This document shows, piece after piece, positions 17,273 to 25,021 of a stretch of DNA of 46,658 nucleotides (its first letter is position 1; the number at the start of each line of letters is the position of its first letter). This DNA is from Faecalibacterium hattorii. GTDB taxonomy: Bacteria; Bacillota; Clostridia; Oscillospirales; Ruminococcaceae. Under the pieces are notes generated by a model. The model searched no databases. It was not told the origin of the DNA and saw nothing but the letters and a program-made list of their open reading frames with translations. The position numbers and the translations under genes were made by a program. Where the stretch lies: contig NZ_PRLC01000021.1 in assembly GCF_003287455.1 (NCBI RefSeq), forward strand, positions 1 to 46,658, written 5' to 3'.

Positions 17273-17309
17273 AACCGGCCGCTCGAAACCGATGCTGGCC
17301 GGTTTTTTT
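17273..17309 (+). terminator. Intrinsic terminator after the PucR/CdaR-type regulator
   Basis: AACCGGCC (17273-17280) pairs with GGCCGGTT (17297-17304) and runs into a T7 tract. Confidence 0.85.
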
Positions 17310-17334
17310 GTGGGTCTTGGCCCAGCGGAAGCAT

Positions 17335-17750
17335 AGCCCCATCGGAAGCACGATCTGAACCGAGGCTCCGCGCCGCCGTCAGCGGGCTTGCCCTCTCCCT
17401 ACCGAAAGCATCTGCTAAACAAAGGCCCTGCCGCCCCGTGAGCGGGCTTGCCCTCTCCGTCATCGCTTGCGCGATGCCACCTCTCCCAAAGTGAGAGGCC
17501 TTGGCAAAGGCGTGAAGTGTGAGCGCAGCGCCTGACGGCTCTTTTTGCGGCAGCAGGGCGTAAAGTATAAAATGGGAAACTTAGCGGACTGCCAAGGGCT
17601 CCCACTTTGGGGGAGCTGGACGCCGTTAGGCGGCCTGAGAGGGCGAGCCCGCTGGCGGGAACTCTGCGCCTTTGTTTGGCACAGCGTAAGATAAGGCGAG
17701 GGCACCCCTTCTGCCGGGAACGCGGCACATTGGTTTAGAACAGGCCAAAA
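17335..17750. repeat. Dispersed intergenic repeat, copy with inverted core
   Basis: The 577 base gap before ftsE is filled by the repeat. The flanks have the usual order, but the segment from CCTTGGCA (17499-17506) to TGCCAAGG (17590-17597) is the reverse complement of the same segment in the copies at 7.1, 8.9 and 22.5 kb. No gene and no clear promoter for ftsE are seen. Confidence 0.85.
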
Positions 17751-17813
17751 TAGGCCGAAAACAAAGGAAAATCAAGCGATCTTTAGACGAAATAATTATC
17801 GGGAGTAAGACTC

Positions 17814-18578
17814 ATGATCGACTTTGAACACGTTACGAAGCAATACAAGCACGGCGAGAAGCCCGCGCTGGAAGACATCAACTTCCATGTGGACGACGGC
17901 GAGTTCGTATTTTTGCTGGGCCACAGCGGCGCGGGCAAATCTACGCTGCTCAAGCTGATCCTGCGGGAGGAGCGGGCTACCAGCGGCCAAGTCCTTGTGG
18001 ACGGCAAGGACGTGGCCAAGCTCCGCCGCCACAAGATCCCCTATCTGCGCCGCCAGATGGGCATTATTTTTCAGGATTTCCGGCTCATCCCCACGATGAC
18101 CGTTTACGAGAACATCGCGTTTGCGATGCACGTCACCAACATCGGCCGTAAGCAGATCAAGGAGCGTGTGCCCTACATGCTGGAGCTGGTCCACTTGGAG
18201 GACAAGGCCAACGTCTACCCGGAGTTCCTCTCCGGCGGCGAGCAGCAGCGCGTGGCCGTGGCCCGTGCGCTGGCCCATGCCCCCAAGCTGGTCATCGCGG
18301 ACGAGCCCACCGGCAACATCGACCCGGAGCTGAGCCTTGAGATGATGGAGCTGCTGGAACGGGTGAGCGATATGGGCATCACCGTGCTGGTGGTCACCCA
18401 CGAACACGAGCTGGTCCACCGGTTCCACCGCCGAGTGGTGACGCTGAAGGGCGGCCAGATCATTTCCGACATCCCTGCCGACGGCAGGGCCGACCTTGAC
18501 CTGCCCCTGAACGGGCTGGACACCACCGGCGAGATCACGCTCAAACCCGCCGCAGAGGGAGAGGAGGCGCTGGTATGA
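17814..18578 (+). CDS. ftsE: Cell division ATP-binding protein FtsE
   Basis: 254 residues. ABC ATPase of the FtsEX complex, which sits at the inner face of the membrane and drives activation of cell-wall hydrolases outside. It shows Walker A GHSGAGKST (residues 36-44), the FtsE-typical QDFRLIPTMTVYEN, signature LSGGEQQRVAVARAL and Walker B LVIADEPTGNID, then the H-loop VVTHEHELV. The protein has about 25 extra C-terminal residues after the usual end. Its stop overlaps the ftsX start by four bases (ATGA), so the two are coupled. Confidence 0.95.
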   Translation: MIDFEHVTKQYKHGEKPALEDINFHVDDGEFVFLLGHSGAGKSTLLKLILREERATSGQVLVDGKDVAKLRRHKIPYLRRQMGIIFQDFRLIPTMTVYENIAFAMHVTNIGRKQIKERVPYMLELVHLEDKANVYPEFLSGGEQQRVAVARALAHAPKLVIADEPTGNIDPELSLEMMELLERVSDMGITVLVVTHEHELVHRFHRRVVTLKGGQIISDIPADGRADLDLPLNGLDTTGEITLKPAAEGEEALV

Positions 18579-19480
18579 AACTTTCCACCTTTGGGTTCCT
18601 GACCCGCCGCGGCGTGCGCAACCTTGGCAAACACTGGGCCATGACCATTGCGTGCATCGCCTCCCTGAGCGTCTGCATGACGCTGAACACCTTTGCCACG
18701 CTGGCTGAGGTCAACGTGGACAGCATGGTCAACTATCTGGGCCAGCAGAACGAGATGGTCGTCTTCGTGGACCCGGCGGCCGACGACGCCACCACCGCTT
18801 CGGTGGGGGAGCGGATCACCGCCACCCCCGGCGTCAGCAGCGTGCAGTACATGTCCAAGGAGGACACCCTGAACGCCTACCGGGGCTTCCTGTCCGACTA
18901 TGCGTCCCTGCTGGACGAGTTTGAGAACGACAACCCCTTCAAAGCCAACTACCGGGTCTCCCTGAGCGACCTGAGCCAGATGTCCGCCATCAGCCAGCAG
19001 TTCCAGACCATCCCCGGCGTATACAGCGTGTCCGCGCCGGTGGAGATGACCAACACCTTCGTGGAGATCCAGAAGGTCGTCACCAAGGGCGGACAGGCCA
19101 TCATCGCGGTGCTGATGATCGTCAGCATCATCACGGTGGGCAGCACCATCCGCCTCAGCGTCTTTGCGCGGCGGCGGGAGATCGAGATCATGAAGTACGT
19201 CGGTGCCACCAACGCCATGGTCACCCTGCCCTTCTTCATGGAGGGCCTGACCATGGGCCTGATCTCCGGTGCCATCACCTCGGCAGCGGGCATCGGCGGC
19301 TACTATTATATCGTGGAAGCATCCAGCACCTTCGGCGGCCTGTGGCAGATGCTCATGGGCGCAGCCCTTGTGCCGGTGGAGAACGTCTGGCTCACCATCC
19401 TGACCTACAGTCTGGCGGGCGGCGCACTGGTCGGTGCGCTGGGCAGCACCTTCTCCATCCGCAAGCATCTGAACGTGTAA
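18575..19480 (+). CDS. ftsX: Cell division protein FtsX
   Basis: 301 residues. Membrane partner of FtsE. One transmembrane segment near residues 22-44 (MTIACIASLSVCMTLNTFA), an extracellular domain of about 130 residues, then three membrane segments at the C-terminus, which is the FtsX topology. MKYVGATNAMVTLPFF is the conserved cytoplasmic coupling loop. The external domain is where FtsX binds its hydrolase or hydrolase activator; the gene immediately downstream encodes a secreted coiled-coil M23 protein that is the obvious candidate. Confidence 0.93.
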   Translation: MKLSTFGFLTRRGVRNLGKHWAMTIACIASLSVCMTLNTFATLAEVNVDSMVNYLGQQNEMVVFVDPAADDATTASVGERITATPGVSSVQYMSKEDTLNAYRGFLSDYASLLDEFENDNPFKANYRVSLSDLSQMSAISQQFQTIPGVYSVSAPVEMTNTFVEIQKVVTKGGQAIIAVLMIVSIITVGSTIRLSVFARRREIEIMKYVGATNAMVTLPFFMEGLTMGLISGAITSAAGIGGYYYIVEASSTFGGLWQMLMGAALVPVENVWLTILTYSLAGGALVGALGSTFSIRKHLNV

Positions 19481-19496
19481 GGGAGGGGAACAGAGC

Positions 19497-20837
19497 ATGA
19501 AAGCACGCCATTCCGCCGGTTTCCGGCTCTACCACCGCCCCGAACACGCCAAGCCCTCCCGGCATCACAACCGGGCCATGCGGGCGGCCAGCCTCTTTCT
19601 GGCGGCGGCCTGTCTGCTGCTGAGCGTGTCGGTCTACCCGGCCACGGCGGCCACCAGCATGTCCAGCCTCCAAAATAAGCTGAATAAGCTGAGCCAGTCC
19701 ATCGAACAGCACAAAAAAGAACTGTCCGACGCGAAAAAGAAGGAACAGGCCGCGAAAGCCCTCGAATCCGAGCTGAAGGAGAAGGTCACGGTGGTCCAGA
19801 GCCAGATCGGTGTGCTCAAGAGCCAGATCGCCGTGGTGCAGAACAGCATCGGCGTCAAGGAACAGGAGATCGCCGCCAAGGAGCAGGAGATCACCGCCAA
19901 GAAGCAGGAGATCACCGCCAAGCAGGGCGAGATCGACACCCAGTGGACGGCCTTCAAGGGCCACATGGCCGCCATGCAGGAGCTGCGGGAGGGCGGCAGC
20001 GTCGCCATGCTCTCCTCGGTGACGAACCTGTATGAGCTGCTCACCTTCAACCAAGCCCTGCAGGACATCTCGGTGAAGGATACCGAGATCCTGACCAATA
20101 TGCGCAACGCCAAAGAGGCGCTGGAAAACGACAAGGCCCAGCTCGAAGAGCAGAAGACCCAGTTGAACAGCCAGCGGGCGGAGCTGCAGAGCAAGAAGAG
20201 CGAGCTGGACAGCCAGAACGCCCAGATGACCGCCAAGCAGAGCGAGCTGAACTCCAGCGTGGCTGCGGCCAAGCTGAGCGCCGCCGAGGCCCAGAAAGCC
20301 CAGAAGGACGCCCAAGCCGCCATCGAGTCGGACGAGATGAACTATGAAGCCGTCAAGAAAGAGGTCCAGAAGCTCATCGCAGCCGCGGCCTCCTCCAAGC
20401 CGCAGCTGAGCTTCACCGGCTTTATCTGCCCCCTCAAGAGCTATACCCGCATCTCCAGCGAGTATGGCTGGCGCAAGAATCCGGTCTCCGGCGTGAACAA
20501 GCTCCACGCGGGCACGGACTTCGCCGCCCCGGGGGGCACCCCCATCTACGCAGCCGCCAGCGGCTATGTGCAGGTGGCAGGCTGGTCCAGCGGCGGCTAC
20601 GGCAACTATGTCATCATCTACCACGGCAAAATGTCCGATGGCCAGCAGTACAGCACCCTGTACGGCCATATGAGGTCGGTGGCTACCTCGGCGGGCAAGT
20701 ATGTCCAGCAGGGCGAACTCATCGGCTACGTGGGTTCCACCGGCAACTCCACCGGCAACCACCTCCACCTCGAAGTCTGGAAGGGCGGTTCCAAGGCCAA
20801 TGCCGTGAATCCTAGAGGTTATATCCCCATGAAATAA
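19497..20837 (+). CDS. Secreted coiled-coil M23 peptidase (EnvC/PcsB-like role)
   Basis: 446 residues. An N-terminal export signal with an unusually long basic lead (hydrophobic core AASLFLAAACLLLSVSVY, cleavage likely after TAA) is followed by a long coiled coil (about 55-280) with near-repeats such as KEQEITAKKQEITAKQGEI, and a C-terminal LytM/M23 domain. The zinc ligands appear intact: His in LHAGTDFAA near 336, Asp four residues later, and HLHLE near 422. So it may be an active endopeptidase rather than a degenerate activator. GGGAGGGG precedes ATG 19497. Its place after ftsEX suggests it is the hydrolase that FtsEX controls. Confidence 0.88.
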   Translation: MKARHSAGFRLYHRPEHAKPSRHHNRAMRAASLFLAAACLLLSVSVYPATAATSMSSLQNKLNKLSQSIEQHKKELSDAKKKEQAAKALESELKEKVTVVQSQIGVLKSQIAVVQNSIGVKEQEIAAKEQEITAKKQEITAKQGEIDTQWTAFKGHMAAMQELREGGSVAMLSSVTNLYELLTFNQALQDISVKDTEILTNMRNAKEALENDKAQLEEQKTQLNSQRAELQSKKSELDSQNAQMTAKQSELNSSVAAAKLSAAEAQKAQKDAQAAIESDEMNYEAVKKEVQKLIAAAASSKPQLSFTGFICPLKSYTRISSEYGWRKNPVSGVNKLHAGTDFAAPGGTPIYAAASGYVQVAGWSSGGYGNYVIIYHGKMSDGQQYSTLYGHMRSVATSAGKYVQQGELIGYVGSTGNSTGNHLHLEVWKGGSKANAVNPRGYIPMK

Positions 20838-20870
20838 TTCCTGTCTGTATCAAAGGAGGTCGTTCGGACG

Positions 20871-20978
20871 ATGAACGATAAAAAACGCAAGCGCATCCTG
20901 CGCGTGGGCTGCCTGATCTTGGCATGCGTGTTCGGCCTGTCCCTGCTGGGCAGCTTGGTCATGATGCTGCTGGTCTGA
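20871..20978 (+). CDS. 35-residue single-span membrane peptide in the ftsEX operon
   Basis: A very short gene between the M23 protein and the S41 protease. It begins MNDKKRKRILRVG and continues into a hydrophobic segment of about 20 residues rich in Leu, Val, Ala and Gly up to the end, with two Cys and no domain. AAAGGAGGT (20852-20860) lies ten bases before the ATG and the stop is 19 bases before the next gene, so it fits the operon exactly. A basic N-terminus and one membrane span predict an N-in anchor. Function unknown; a regulator of the division or protease complex is possible. Confidence 0.7.
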   Translation: MNDKKRKRILRVGCLILACVFGLSLLGSLVMMLLV

Positions 20979-20997
20979 GCGGGAGGGAAAAGCAACT

Positions 20998-22404
20998 ATG
21001 AATCGCAAGATATCCGTTGGCATGGCGGTCAGCATCGTCATCCTTGCCATGACCGTGACCTTCTCCATCACCATGCTGGTGGCGATGCGCCTGTTCGACA
21101 GCACCGTTTCCAGCGTGAAGGAAAAGGAGAGCATGTACAATAAGATCGCGGAGGTGGACCGCTACGTCCGCAGCAACGATTATTATACCATCGACGAAAC
21201 GACCCTGTACGACCGCCTGACGGCGGGCTACCTGCTGGGCACCGGCGATAAATACGCTCGGTATTATACCGCCCAAGGTTATACAGACCTGATGAACACC
21301 CAGAACGGAACCCTCGTGGGCATCGGCGTGGAGCTGGCCATCGACCAGTCCGGCTACGCCAAGGTGACCAAGGTCTATGATGACTCCCCGGCCCATGAGG
21401 CGGGCATCACCGTGGGGGATTACCTCACCGCCGTGGACGGCACCGACATCAAGAACCTGACCGGCGTGGAAGCCGTCCAGACCAAGCTCCGGGGCGAGAG
21501 CGGCACCACCGTGAACGTCACGTGGCTGGACAGCGAGGCCACCGAGCACACCGCCGACCTGACCCACTCCGGCTATAATACCACCACCGTAGATTATGAG
21601 ATGCTCCAAGACAACGTGGGCTACATCCGGATCCGCCAGTTCGACGGCTCCACCCCCAGTGAGCTGGACTACGCCCTGCGCAGCCTGAATGCGGGCGGCG
21701 CGGTCAGCTTCGTGTTTGACCTGCGGGACAACGGCGGCGGCATCCTCGACGACGCCATCAGCTGCATCGACCTCATCGTGCCCGAAGGCACCGTGGCCTA
21801 CGCCGAGGACAAGAACGGCAACCGCACCGCGCTGGGTTCCAGCACCGGCGACAGCATCATCACGCAGCCGCTGGTCTGCCTCGTCAACGGCAATACCGCC
21901 AGCGCGGCGGAGCTTTTCGCCAGCAGTCTCCGCACCATGAGCGGCGCCCGCCTTGTGGGCACCACCACCATGGGCAAGGGCACCATCCAGAGCAGCCCCC
22001 AGCGCCTGTCCGACGGCAGCGCCGTGGTGGTCACCGTGGCAAAGCTGCTCTGCGGCGACGGCTCGTCCTTTGACGGCACCGGCCTGACCGTGGATGTGGA
22101 TCGTACCCTGACCGCCGACGAGCAGACCGCCTACTACGACTACACCACCTCCACCGACCCCCAGATCCAGCGCGCCGTGGCCACCGCCCAGCAGATGACC
22201 GGCACCACCACCGTCTCCGGCGTCAATGAAGCCGACAGCACCGCTGACAGCGCCGCTGACAGCGCCGCCGCCGCACCCGCCGCACCCGCCGAAGGTGAGG
22301 CAGAGAGCGAAGCCGCCAGCGCAACGGAAAGCGAAGCCGCCAGTGGGAGCGAACCCGCCGCCAGCAGCGAACCCGCCGCCAGCAGCGAGGGAGCGGGGGA
22401 ATAA
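20998..22404 (+). CDS. CtpA-type S41 C-terminal processing peptidase
   Basis: 468 residues. An N-terminal membrane anchor (about 8-30) is followed by a PDZ domain (about 105-185, GIGVELAIDQSG through AGITVGDYLTAVDG) and the S41 protease domain with DLRDNGGG, catalytic Ser near 302 in NTASAAE and Lys near 327 in MGKGT, the usual 25-residue spacing. The last 60 residues are a low-complexity Ala/Ser/Glu tail probably exposed at the surface. GGGAGGG precedes ATG 20998. Such proteases cut cell-wall hydrolases and other envelope proteins; its operon partners make the M23 protein or FtsX plausible substrates, which is inference. Confidence 0.9.
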   Translation: MNRKISVGMAVSIVILAMTVTFSITMLVAMRLFDSTVSSVKEKESMYNKIAEVDRYVRSNDYYTIDETTLYDRLTAGYLLGTGDKYARYYTAQGYTDLMNTQNGTLVGIGVELAIDQSGYAKVTKVYDDSPAHEAGITVGDYLTAVDGTDIKNLTGVEAVQTKLRGESGTTVNVTWLDSEATEHTADLTHSGYNTTTVDYEMLQDNVGYIRIRQFDGSTPSELDYALRSLNAGGAVSFVFDLRDNGGGILDDAISCIDLIVPEGTVAYAEDKNGNRTALGSSTGDSIITQPLVCLVNGNTASAAELFASSLRTMSGARLVGTTTMGKGTIQSSPQRLSDGSAVVVTVAKLLCGDGSSFDGTGLTVDVDRTLTADEQTAYYDYTTSTDPQIQRAVATAQQMTGTTTVSGVNEADSTADSAADSAAAAPAAPAEGEAESEAASATESEAASGSEPAASSEPAASSEGAGE

Positions 22405-22790
22405 GGGCCTGTCGGAAGCACAATCTAAACCTAGGCTCTGCGCCGCCTCTGCCGGGCTTGCCCTCTCCGTCATCGCTAACGCGATGCCACCTCTCCCAAA
22501 GTGAGAGGCCTTGGCAGTCCGGGAAGTTTCCCAGTTTATACGTTACGCCCTGCTGCCGTAAGGGGAGCCGAAGGCGCTGCGCGGAGACGTTTCGCCTTTG
22601 CCAAGGGCTCCCCCTTTGGGAAAGACTCCCTCCGGCCGGAGGGAGATGTCGCATATGCGACAGAGGGAGGACAGCTGGCGCGAAGCGCCTGAGAGGGCGA
22701 GCCCGGCAGAGGGAACCCTGCGCCTTTGTTTAGCACTGCGCAAGATAAGGCAAAAGCAAGCCCGCTTCCGGCGAGACTTCGCCCCGGTTT
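22405..22790. repeat. Dispersed intergenic repeat, copy near rsmA
   Basis: The 452 base gap holds one repeat with its core at CCTTGGCA (22509-22516) to TGCCAAGG (22609-22616) plus an added CTCCGGCCGGAG / GTCGCATATGCGAC module. Most of it recurs as an inverted copy at 46318-46600. No gene is seen. Confidence 0.85.
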
Positions 22791-22856
22791 CGCTTGAGCT
22801 TACGACAAGACCCCCCAACCGATCCACGAAAAAAATCTACCAACAAAGGAGCCCCT

Positions 22857-23714
22857 ATGCCAGAACTCACCGACCTGTCCTATGTCCGTGCGCTGTGCGA
22901 AAAGTACGATTTCGCGCTGTCGAAGGGCTTCGGCCAGAACTTCATCATCAACCCCGGTCTGCCCATCAAGATCGTGGACGCCAGCCGGGTGGACAAGCGC
23001 TACGGCGTCATCGAGATCGGCCCCGGCATCGGCGTGCTGACCCGCGAGCTGGCCAAGCGCGCGGCCAAGGTGGTCTCCATCGAGGTGGACGAGCGGCTGC
23101 CGCCCCTGCTGACTGAGACGATGGCCGGCGTGGACAACTTCAAGCTGGTCATGAACGACGTGCTCAAGGTGGACCTGAAGGCCCTCATCGCCGAGGAGTT
23201 CCCCGGAATGCCGGTGGCCGTCTGCGCGAACCTGCCCTATTACATCACCAGCCCCATCGTCATGAAGCTGCTGGGCGACCGCCTCCCGGTGGAGAGCCTG
23301 ACCGTCATGGTCCAGAAAGAGGCCGCCGACCGGCTGGCCGCAGCCCCCGGCACCCGCGCTTCCAGCGCCATCAGCTGTGCGGTGAGCTACTACGCCCAGT
23401 CGAAGATGATGTTCACCGCCGCGCCGGGCAGCTTCTACCCGGCCCCCAAGGTGACCAGCGCCGTGGTACGGATGGACATCCGCCCCACCCCCGCCGTGGA
23501 GGTGGCCGATGAGGAGGGCTATTTTGCCCTCATCCGCGCCGCCTTCGGCCAGCGCCGCAAGACCGCCGCCAACGCCATCGCCAGCGGCCTTTCCCGCCCC
23601 AAGGAGGGCATCATCGCCGCCATCGAGGCTGCGGGTTTCGACGCCCGCATCCGCCCCGAAGCCCTCACGCTGGAGGACTTCGCGAAGATCCAAGCGGCAC
23701 TGGCAGACCAATAA
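22857..23714 (+). CDS. rsmA: 16S rRNA dimethyladenosine transferase
   Basis: RsmA/KsgA, 285 residues, dimethylates two adjacent adenosines near the 3' end of 16S rRNA late in 30S assembly. Visible motifs: GFGQNFIINPGL at the N-terminus, the SAM-binding EIGPGIGVLTREL near 58, the acidic EVDERL, the catalytic NLPYYITSP near 124, and FYPAPKVTSAVVRM. ATG 22857 is chosen for the AAAGGAG site; an upstream frame from 22794 starts in the repeat. Loss of the enzyme gives kasugamycin resistance in other bacteria. Monocistronic, ended by a good terminator. Confidence 0.95.
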   Translation: MPELTDLSYVRALCEKYDFALSKGFGQNFIINPGLPIKIVDASRVDKRYGVIEIGPGIGVLTRELAKRAAKVVSIEVDERLPPLLTETMAGVDNFKLVMNDVLKVDLKALIAEEFPGMPVAVCANLPYYITSPIVMKLLGDRLPVESLTVMVQKEAADRLAAAPGTRASSAISCAVSYYAQSKMMFTAAPGSFYPAPKVTSAVVRMDIRPTPAVEVADEEGYFALIRAAFGQRRKTAANAIASGLSRPKEGIIAAIEAAGFDARIRPEALTLEDFAKIQAALADQ

Positions 23715-23722
23715 CGCCCTGC

Positions 23723-23755
23723 GCCCTTCGGCCCCTGCCGGAGGGCTTTTGTTTT
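23723..23755 (+). terminator. Intrinsic terminator after rsmA
   Basis: GCCCTTCGGC (23723-23732) and GCCGGAGGGC (23737-23746) form a ten pair stem with one G-T, then TTTTGTTTT. Confidence 0.85.
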
Positions 23756-23785
23756 GCCGCCCGGCCCAAAACCCGAAAATCAGCC

Positions 23786-23814
23786 TTGCCAAACCCGCCC
23801 GCCAGTGGTATACT
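23786..23814 (+). promoter_or_regulatory. Promoter of tRNA-Thr
   Basis: TTGCCA (23786-23791), 17 bases, TATACT (23809-23814), 15 bases before the tRNA. Confidence 0.75.
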
Positions 23815-23829
23815 ATTCAGGTAACGTGT

Positions 23830-23904
23830 GCTAGTGTGGCGCAATGGCAGCGCAACTGATTTGTAATCAGTGGGTTGCAGGTTCAACTCCTGTCACTAGC
23901 TCCA
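23830..23904 (+). tRNA. tRNA-Thr (anticodon TGT)
   Basis: Acceptor GCTAGTG pairs with CACTAGC; the anticodon stem ACTGA/TCAGT encloses TTTGTAA with anticodon TGT. The T arm GCAGG-TTCAACT-CCTGT is normal and CCA is encoded (23902-23904). Its last 17 bases recur with one change at 24788-24804, marking it as an integration target. Confidence 0.95.
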
Positions 23905-23906
23905 AG

Positions 23907-23957
23907 AAAAATCCTACGATATACCGTTAGAATGACGGCGTGTATCGTGGGATTTTT
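23907..23957 (+). terminator. Terminator directly after tRNA-Thr
   Basis: AAAATCC and ACGATA (23907-23920) pair with TATCGT and GGATTTT (23943-23956), ending in T's. A second terminator follows the displaced tRNA end at 24815, as expected if an insertion brought its own. Confidence 0.65.
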
Positions 23958-24018
23958 GCTTTTCTATGCGCTGCAAACTGCACAATGTTAACGGTTCTGT
24001 TTGATGCAAATTATACGT

Positions 24019-24047
24019 TGACGGTTATATCATGAACGGTTATACTA
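24019..24047 (+). promoter_or_regulatory. Promoter with direct-repeat operator of the tRNA-Thr island
   Basis: TTGACG (24019-24024), 17 bases, TATACT (24042-24047). ACGGTTATA occurs twice (24022-24030 and 24037-24045) across the promoter, a likely binding site for the ribbon-helix-helix product just downstream. Confidence 0.65.
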
Positions 24048-24068
24048 TAGTAAAGAGGGGGTGCTGTA

Positions 24069-24374
24069 ATGGCTGTATCTGATGCACACAAAAGAGCATC
24101 GGTCAAGTACAACGCAAGCAAGGATAATATCATGCTCCGCCCATCCAAAGAGGATGGGGCAAGGATTCGCAAGGCTGCTGCGGACGCTGGCAAGAGCGTT
24201 CAGCGGTATTGTCTGGATATTCTGCTGAAGTCTGTACCAGATGAAACGCCGAACGCTGACACTCTGGAAGCCTTTGAAGAACTGGATAACGGTGGTGGGG
24301 AACATTTCAGTGGAACGGCAGAAGAACTTTTCAAAAAGATTCTTTCTGAACCAGATGGAGAGGAAACCGCCTGA
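24069..24374 (+). CDS. Ribbon-helix-helix-like protein, probable antitoxin or regulator
   Basis: 101 residues. The N-terminal half (NIMLRPSKEDGARIRKAAAD, then AGKSVQRYCLDILLKS) has the strand-helix-helix pattern of Arc/CopG-type DNA-binding proteins; the acidic C-terminal half (ALEAF-like EAFEELDNGGGEHF...) would suit partner binding. The stop overlaps the next start (TGATG), so it is coupled to the deleted toxin-like gene. It probably binds the repeats in its own promoter. Family call is from pattern, not from a search. Confidence 0.55.
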   Translation: MAVSDAHKRASVKYNASKDNIMLRPSKEDGARIRKAAADAGKSVQRYCLDILLKSVPDETPNADTLEAFEELDNGGGEHFSGTAEELFKKILSEPDGEETA

Positions 24375-24522
24375 TGGAATTGACAATAGAGAATCTGCGC
24401 ACACTAGCCAGCAGCGGAGAAATCTTCCTTACAGCGCACTCACAGGCTCGCTTGTATGAGCGCGATATCCTGCTGGCAGACATTCGGCAAGCCATCCAGA
24501 GCGAAAGAAGAAAGGGGAATGA
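24374..24522 (+). pseudogene. DUF4258-like toxin gene with internal deletion
   Basis: The first 45 residues (MELTIENLRTLASSGEIFLT, AHSQARLYERDILLADIRQ) look like the start of DUF4258 proteins, which normally run about 100 residues and end in a charged tail just before a YgiT-type gene. Here the frame jumps from AIQSE straight to an RRKG tail and the ribosome site of the next gene, then reads on out of phase into it to 24634. The central block with the usual YPDDYPYPS-like motif is missing. I read this as a deletion of roughly 150-180 bases that shifted the frame; the size is inferred from family length. Confidence 0.55.
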
Positions 24523-24524
24523 AC

Positions 24525-24755
24525 ATGACTTGCTTTTTCTGCAAAGGCGAAATGAAGCCCAGCACCACCATTCACACGGTACAACTGAAAAACTGCGTTG
24601 TCGTTATCAAAAATGTTCCCTGCATGAAGTGTGAACAATGCGGCGAGGTGGTTCTGTCTGCTGCTACGGTGGAGAAGATAGAACGCATTTTGCAGACCGT
24701 TGAAAAGGCTGTGGCGGAGATTACTGTGGTGAACTACCCGGACTGTGCAGCCTGA
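24525..24755 (+). CDS. YgiT-type zinc-finger protein (MqsA-like antitoxin N-domain)
   Basis: 76 residues starting MTCFFCKGEMKPS. Two CxxC pairs (CFFC-like C3/C6 and CMKCEQC) form the zinc site seen in the N-terminal domain of MqsA/YgiT antitoxins; the usual C-terminal HTH is absent, as in the short form paired with DUF4258 proteins in Firmicutes. ATG 24525 sits seven bases after AAAGGGG; ATG 24519 is too close to it. Its toxin partner upstream appears destroyed, so this is probably an orphan antitoxin. Confidence 0.7.
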   Translation: MTCFFCKGEMKPSTTIHTVQLKNCVVVIKNVPCMKCEQCGEVVLSAATVEKIERILQTVEKAVAEITVVNYPDCAA

Positions 24756-24787
24756 TAGAGTGAAAGGAGCGGTGCTGGAATGTCGTT

Positions 24788-24804
24788 TCCTGTCACTCGC
24801 TCCA
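24788..24804 (+). repeat. Copy of the tRNA-Thr 3' end (att remnant)
   Basis: 17 bases equal the last 17 of tRNA-Thr including CCA, with one change (A to C). It is followed by A/G-rich sequence and a terminator, like an original tRNA downstream flank. It bounds a roughly 890 bp island inserted at tRNA-Thr. Confidence 0.7.
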
Positions 24805-24814
24805 CGAAAAAAGA

Positions 24815-24844
24815 CCCCAGAGCTTCACTGCTCTGGGGCCTTTT
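24815..24844 (+). terminator. Terminator after the displaced tRNA-Thr end
   Basis: CCCCAGAGC (24815-24823) and GCTCTGGGG (24830-24838) make a perfect nine pair stem, then CC and TTTT. Probably the original terminator of tRNA-Thr. Confidence 0.8.
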
Positions 24845-24908
24845 GCATCCCTACTGCAAGCTGGTTTGGTGGCCAACATCGGAAATAATAGCGAAGCATC
24901 GCCGTAAA

Positions 24909-24970
24909 TCGAACTTGGCCAGCATGGCCGGGTTCAACAGGGGGGTGACCAAGTTCGAACTTGGCCAGCA
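24909..24970. repeat. Iteron- or operator-like repeats beside the AAA helicase gene
   Basis: TCGAACTTGGCCAGCA occurs at 24909-24924 and 24955-24970, 46 bases apart. The second lies in a perfect 16 bp palindrome, CCAAGTTCGAACTTGG (24949-24964). GTTGGCCAAC follows at 24978-24987. The 266 bases between the zinc-finger gene and the helicase gene hold no other feature. Confidence 0.6.
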
Positions 24971-25021
24971 ACCGAAGTTGGCCAACCAGACCAACATTCA
25001 AATTAAAACATAAGAACGTAG

